Assembly: GCA_946481405.1 (NCBI GenBank) | Contig: CAMLNY010000108.1 | Span: forward strand, 1 to 5,646 | Direction: 5' to 3' | Length of the DNA stretch: 5,646 nt | Source: an uncultured Brevundimonas sp. | GTDB lineage: Bacteria > Pseudomonadota > Alphaproteobacteria > Caulobacterales > Caulobacteraceae | Shown: in pieces, positions 3,126 to 5,646 of the stretch | Numbering within the stretch: position 1 is the stretch's first letter | Layout of the letters: each line of letters starts with the position of its first letter | Position numbers and translations under genes: made by a program | The notes under the pieces: generated by a model | What the model was told of the DNA's origin: nothing | Seen by the model: the letters and a program-made list of their open reading frames with translations, nothing else | Database searches by the model: none

Positions 3126-5646
3126 ATGTATCAGTATCGCAAGGGGCGCCGGTGCGCGCTCCGTCAAGGGCTCGTGGCCGGTGTGTCCGGTCTCGCCATC
3201 GCCGTCACCGTGGGGGCCGCAGCCGCCGCCGCACAAACCGCACCCGCACAGGATGACGAGGCCACCCAGGTCGATGAGATCGTCGTTACCGGCTTCCGCG
3301 CCTCGCTGGACGCGGCCCTGGGCATCAAGCGTCGCGAAGCCGGCGTAGTCGACGCCATCGTCGCCGAGGACATCGCCGACTTCCCTGACCTGAACCTGGC
3401 CGAAGCGGTCCAGCGAATCCCGGGCGTCTCGATCGACCGTGACGCCGGCGAAGGCCGCTCGCTGACGGTTCGCGGCCTGTCGTCGGACTTCACCCGCACC
3501 CGCATCAACGGCATGGAAGCCCAGGCCACCACCGGCGGCACCGATTCCTCGGGCGGCGCCAACCGTGGCCGAGGCTTCGATTTCAACGTCTTCGCGTCGG
3601 AACTCTTCAACTCGATCACGGTGCGCAAGACCGCCGCCGCCGAGACCGAGGAAGGCTCGCTGGGCGCCACCATCGACCTGCAGGCCACGCGCCCGTTCGA
3701 CTATGACGGCTTCACCCTCGCGGCCTCGGTCCAGGGCGGCTGGAACGACCTGTCTGAGACGACCAATCCGCGCGGCGCGCTCTTGCTGTCCAACACCTGG
3801 AACGACGGCATGTTCGGCGCCCTGGTGTCGGTCGCCTACTCCGAGCGCGATCTGTGGGAAGAGGGCTTCTCCTCGGTGCGCTGGGCTCCGGCCGCCGCGC
3901 CCGGCACGTCGAACTCGGGCGGCTTCTGCTCGCCGATCGGCGTGACGCCCCAGAACCCGTCCAACTCCACCGCCAACGGCACCACGGCCACGACCTGCGC
4001 CACCGGCGTGAACCGCCCGGCCAACACCGCCGACAACATCGCGGCCTACAACACCGCCAACCAGGCGGGCGTCTTCATTCCGCGGCTGCCGCGCTACGGT
4101 CGCCTGACCCATCATCAGGAGCGTCTGGGCGTCACGGGCTCGTTCCAGTTCAAGCCGGACGACCAGACCGTCGCCAGCCTGGACATCCTGTATTCAAAGC
4201 TGGACGCGACGCGTCAGGAAGACTTCCTGGAAGCCCTGTCCTTCAGCCGTAACGCCGCCGCCGGCGGCCAGACCCAGATCGCGGTCCGTCAGGCCGCCGT
4301 CGAGAACAACGCCCTGGTCTATGGCGTGTTCGACAACGTCGATATCCGCTCTGAGCAACGCTACGACGAGCTGTCGACCGAGTTCACCCAGGTCAGCTTC
4401 ACCCTGGAGCGCGACTTCACCGACACCTTGCGAGGCAAGTTCTACATCGGTCGGGCCCAGTCGGAGTTCGCCAACCCGATCCAGACGACGGTCACCCTCG
4501 ATCGCCAGAACACCCAGGGCTATTCGTTCGACTTCCGCAACAACCCGAACACCCCGGTTATCAACTATGGCTTCGACGTCGCCAACCCGGCCAACTGGTC
4601 GTGGCGCGACGTGAACCTCGGCACGAGCCTCGCCGCCCTGCCGCGTTCGGAGATCCGCCTGCGCCCCAATGGCGTGGATACGACCTTCGAGGCCGTCTAC
4701 GGCGACGTCGAATGGGACGCGAGCGACTGGCTGACCCTGAAAGCCGGACTGAACGGCAAGACCTATCTGTCGGATTCCTATGAGTTCCGTCGCGCCGACG
4801 AGACGGTGGTCCCGGCCCTGCCGGCGGGCACGACTGTCGCGGCGATCAGCAACCTGCTGACCGGCTTCGGCGCCGACCTGATCCCCGGCGGCACGCCGTC
4901 GTCGTGGGTCCGCCCCAACCTCGACGCCGTCGCCAGCCTGTTCAACATCTACTGCAACTGCAACACGGGTGTCGCGGGCGGGGACTTCACCCTGACCAGC
5001 ATCACCAACGGCAATGCGCGGGGCGGCAACCGCACGATCGAGGAAAACGACTTCGCCTACTATGTCCAGGCGGACTTCAACATCGACGTCGGCAACATTC
5101 CGGTGCGCGGCAACGTCGGCGTGCGCCGGGCCTATACCGAGCTGATCGCCGAGGGGTACTCCTCGACCGGCGGCGGATCGCGCGTCCGTGGCGAGAACAC
5201 CTATGACGACACCCTGCCGTCGCTGAACCTGGCGATTGAGCCGATGGAGGACCTGATCGTCCGTTTCGGCGCGGCCAAGGTCATGGCCCGTCCGCAGATC
5301 GGCAATACCCTGGCCGGGACCAACTACCTGGTGCCGACGACCTCGTTGTCGACCCAGGGCACCAACTTCACCGCCTCGATTGGCAACGTGAATCTGGAGC
5401 CGTTCCGCGCCAAGACCTACGACCTCAGCGTCGAATGGTATTTCGCGCCGGAAAGCCTTCTGTCCTTCGCCTACTTCTACAAGGACATCGACACCTATAT
5501 TCAGATCATCCGTCAGGACCTGCCCTATTCGGCTCTGACCGCCCTGAATCCGTCGGCGTTCGACCCGGCCTTCTGCACCGGCACCTGCTCCTCGACCTCG
5601 ATCTTCCAGCTGACGTCCGCGGTGAACACCGAAGGCGGACCGCTGA
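3126..5646 (+). CDS. TonB-dependent receptor of the Xanthomonas/Caulobacter type, 3'-partial; probable oligosaccharide uptake
   Basis: The frame is open for 840 codons and runs off the window with no stop; I read every codon and found no break. Residues 1 to about 37 form a signal peptide (basic start, hydrophobic GLVAGVSGLAIAVTVG, then a run of Ala). DEIVVTG at 50-56 is the TonB box, with no extra N-terminal signalling domain. The plug follows (about 60-190) with FPDLNLAEAVQRIPGVSIDR, EGRSLTVRGL, TRTRINGMEA and ITVRKTAAAETEEGSLGATIDL. This phrasing is typical of the TonB-Xanth-Caul subfamily (TIGR01782). The remainder is beta-barrel strands and long loops; complete members have about 900-1,100 residues, so perhaps 60-250 are missing, including the C-terminal aromatic strand. 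Members import plant oligosaccharides across the outer membrane using TonB-ExbBD energy. The divergent pectate lyase and shared operators suggest oligogalacturonates as ligand. Loops carry cysteine pairs (YCNCN, FCTGTC). Confidence 0.92.
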   Translation, partial: MYQYRKGRRCALRQGLVAGVSGLAIAVTVGAAAAAAQTAPAQDDEATQVDEIVVTGFRASLDAALGIKRREAGVVDAIVAEDIADFPDLNLAEAVQRIPGVSIDRDAGEGRSLTVRGLSSDFTRTRINGMEAQATTGGTDSSGGANRGRGFDFNVFASELFNSITVRKTAAAETEEGSLGATIDLQATRPFDYDGFTLAASVQGGWNDLSETTNPRGALLLSNTWNDGMFGALVSVAYSERDLWEEGFSSVRWAPAAAPGTSNSGGFCSPIGVTPQNPSNSTANGTTATTCATGVNRPANTADNIAAYNTANQAGVFIPRLPRYGRLTHHQERLGVTGSFQFKPDDQTVASLDILYSKLDATRQEDFLEALSFSRNAAAGGQTQIAVRQAAVENNALVYGVFDNVDIRSEQRYDELSTEFTQVSFTLERDFTDTLRGKFYIGRAQSEFANPIQTTVTLDRQNTQGYSFDFRNNPNTPVINYGFDVANPANWSWRDVNLGTSLAALPRSEIRLRPNGVDTTFEAVYGDVEWDASDWLTLKAGLNGKTYLSDSYEFRRADETVVPALPAGTTVAAISNLLTGFGADLIPGGTPSSWVRPNLDAVASLFNIYCNCNTGVAGGDFTLTSITNGNARGGNRTIEENDFAYYVQADFNIDVGNIPVRGNVGVRRAYTELIAEGYSSTGGGSRVRGENTYDDTLPSLNLAIEPMEDLIVRFGAAKVMARPQIGNTLAGTNYLVPTTSLSTQGTNFTASIGNVNLEPFRAKTYDLSVEWYFAPESLLSFAYFYKDIDTYIQIIRQDLPYSALTALNPSAFDPAFCTGTCSSTSIFQLTSAVNTEGGPL

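Noticed and set aside
3099..4115. 338-codon minus-strand open frame opposite the receptor
   Set aside because: The protein is Gly/Arg/Val-rich without recognisable motifs, and the plus strand encodes a continuous TonB-dependent receptor plug with signal peptide and TonB box.
5644..5646. TGA at the window end as the receptor stop codon
   Set aside because: It is out of frame: the receptor frame reads CCG CTG A at the edge, and the barrel is not complete.

Overview
The window looks like a piece of chromosome from an alphaproteobacterium of the Caulobacterales, most likely Caulobacter or Brevundimonas. The evidence is high G+C with strongly GC-ending codons, a TonB-dependent receptor of the Xanthomonas/Caulobacter type, and small OmpA-domain and SemiSWEET genes. 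The genus is inferred from style, not from a marker gene.

Layout. Positions 1 to about 126 (minus) hold the C-terminal part of an aldo/keto reductase. At about 114-128 it is joined directly to the C-terminal half of an amidase-signature enzyme (plus, to 819). Both lack their 5' parts and point away from the junction, so the join is a deletion, rearrangement or assembly chimera. The amidase also seems to be frameshifted near 777: its expected end appears in the next frame, at 817-819. Only 3 bases further on is the stop of a convergent, small secreted OmpA-like protein (823-1224, minus). A divergent intergenic stretch of 186 bp (1225-1410) leads to a SemiSWEET sugar transporter (1411-1689, plus). 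Its stop codon overlaps that of a pectate lyase (1686-2978, minus) through a shared CTAG. A control region of 147 bp (2979-3125) separates the lyase from a divergent TonB-dependent receptor (3126 to the window end, plus; 840 codons, 3' end outside).

How the genes fit together. The 2979-3125 region carries two identical 14-bp near-palindromes, TGATACCGGTGTCA, 34 bp apart. They have the even, CG-centred form of LacI/GalR-family operators. The simplest reading is a pectin-use locus. An exported, probably lipid-anchored pectate lyase cuts the polymer, and the receptor takes up the oligomers across the outer membrane. Both genes would be controlled from one region by a sugar-responsive repressor encoded elsewhere. 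The SemiSWEET may move a small sugar across the inner membrane, but its link to the locus rests on position only.

I found no RNA gene, insertion sequence, CRISPR array or clear intrinsic terminator. The most useful observations are the paired operators, the chimeric junction at the left edge, the shared stop codons and the mutually exclusive hairpins in the receptor leader. None of these amounts to a clearly new system.
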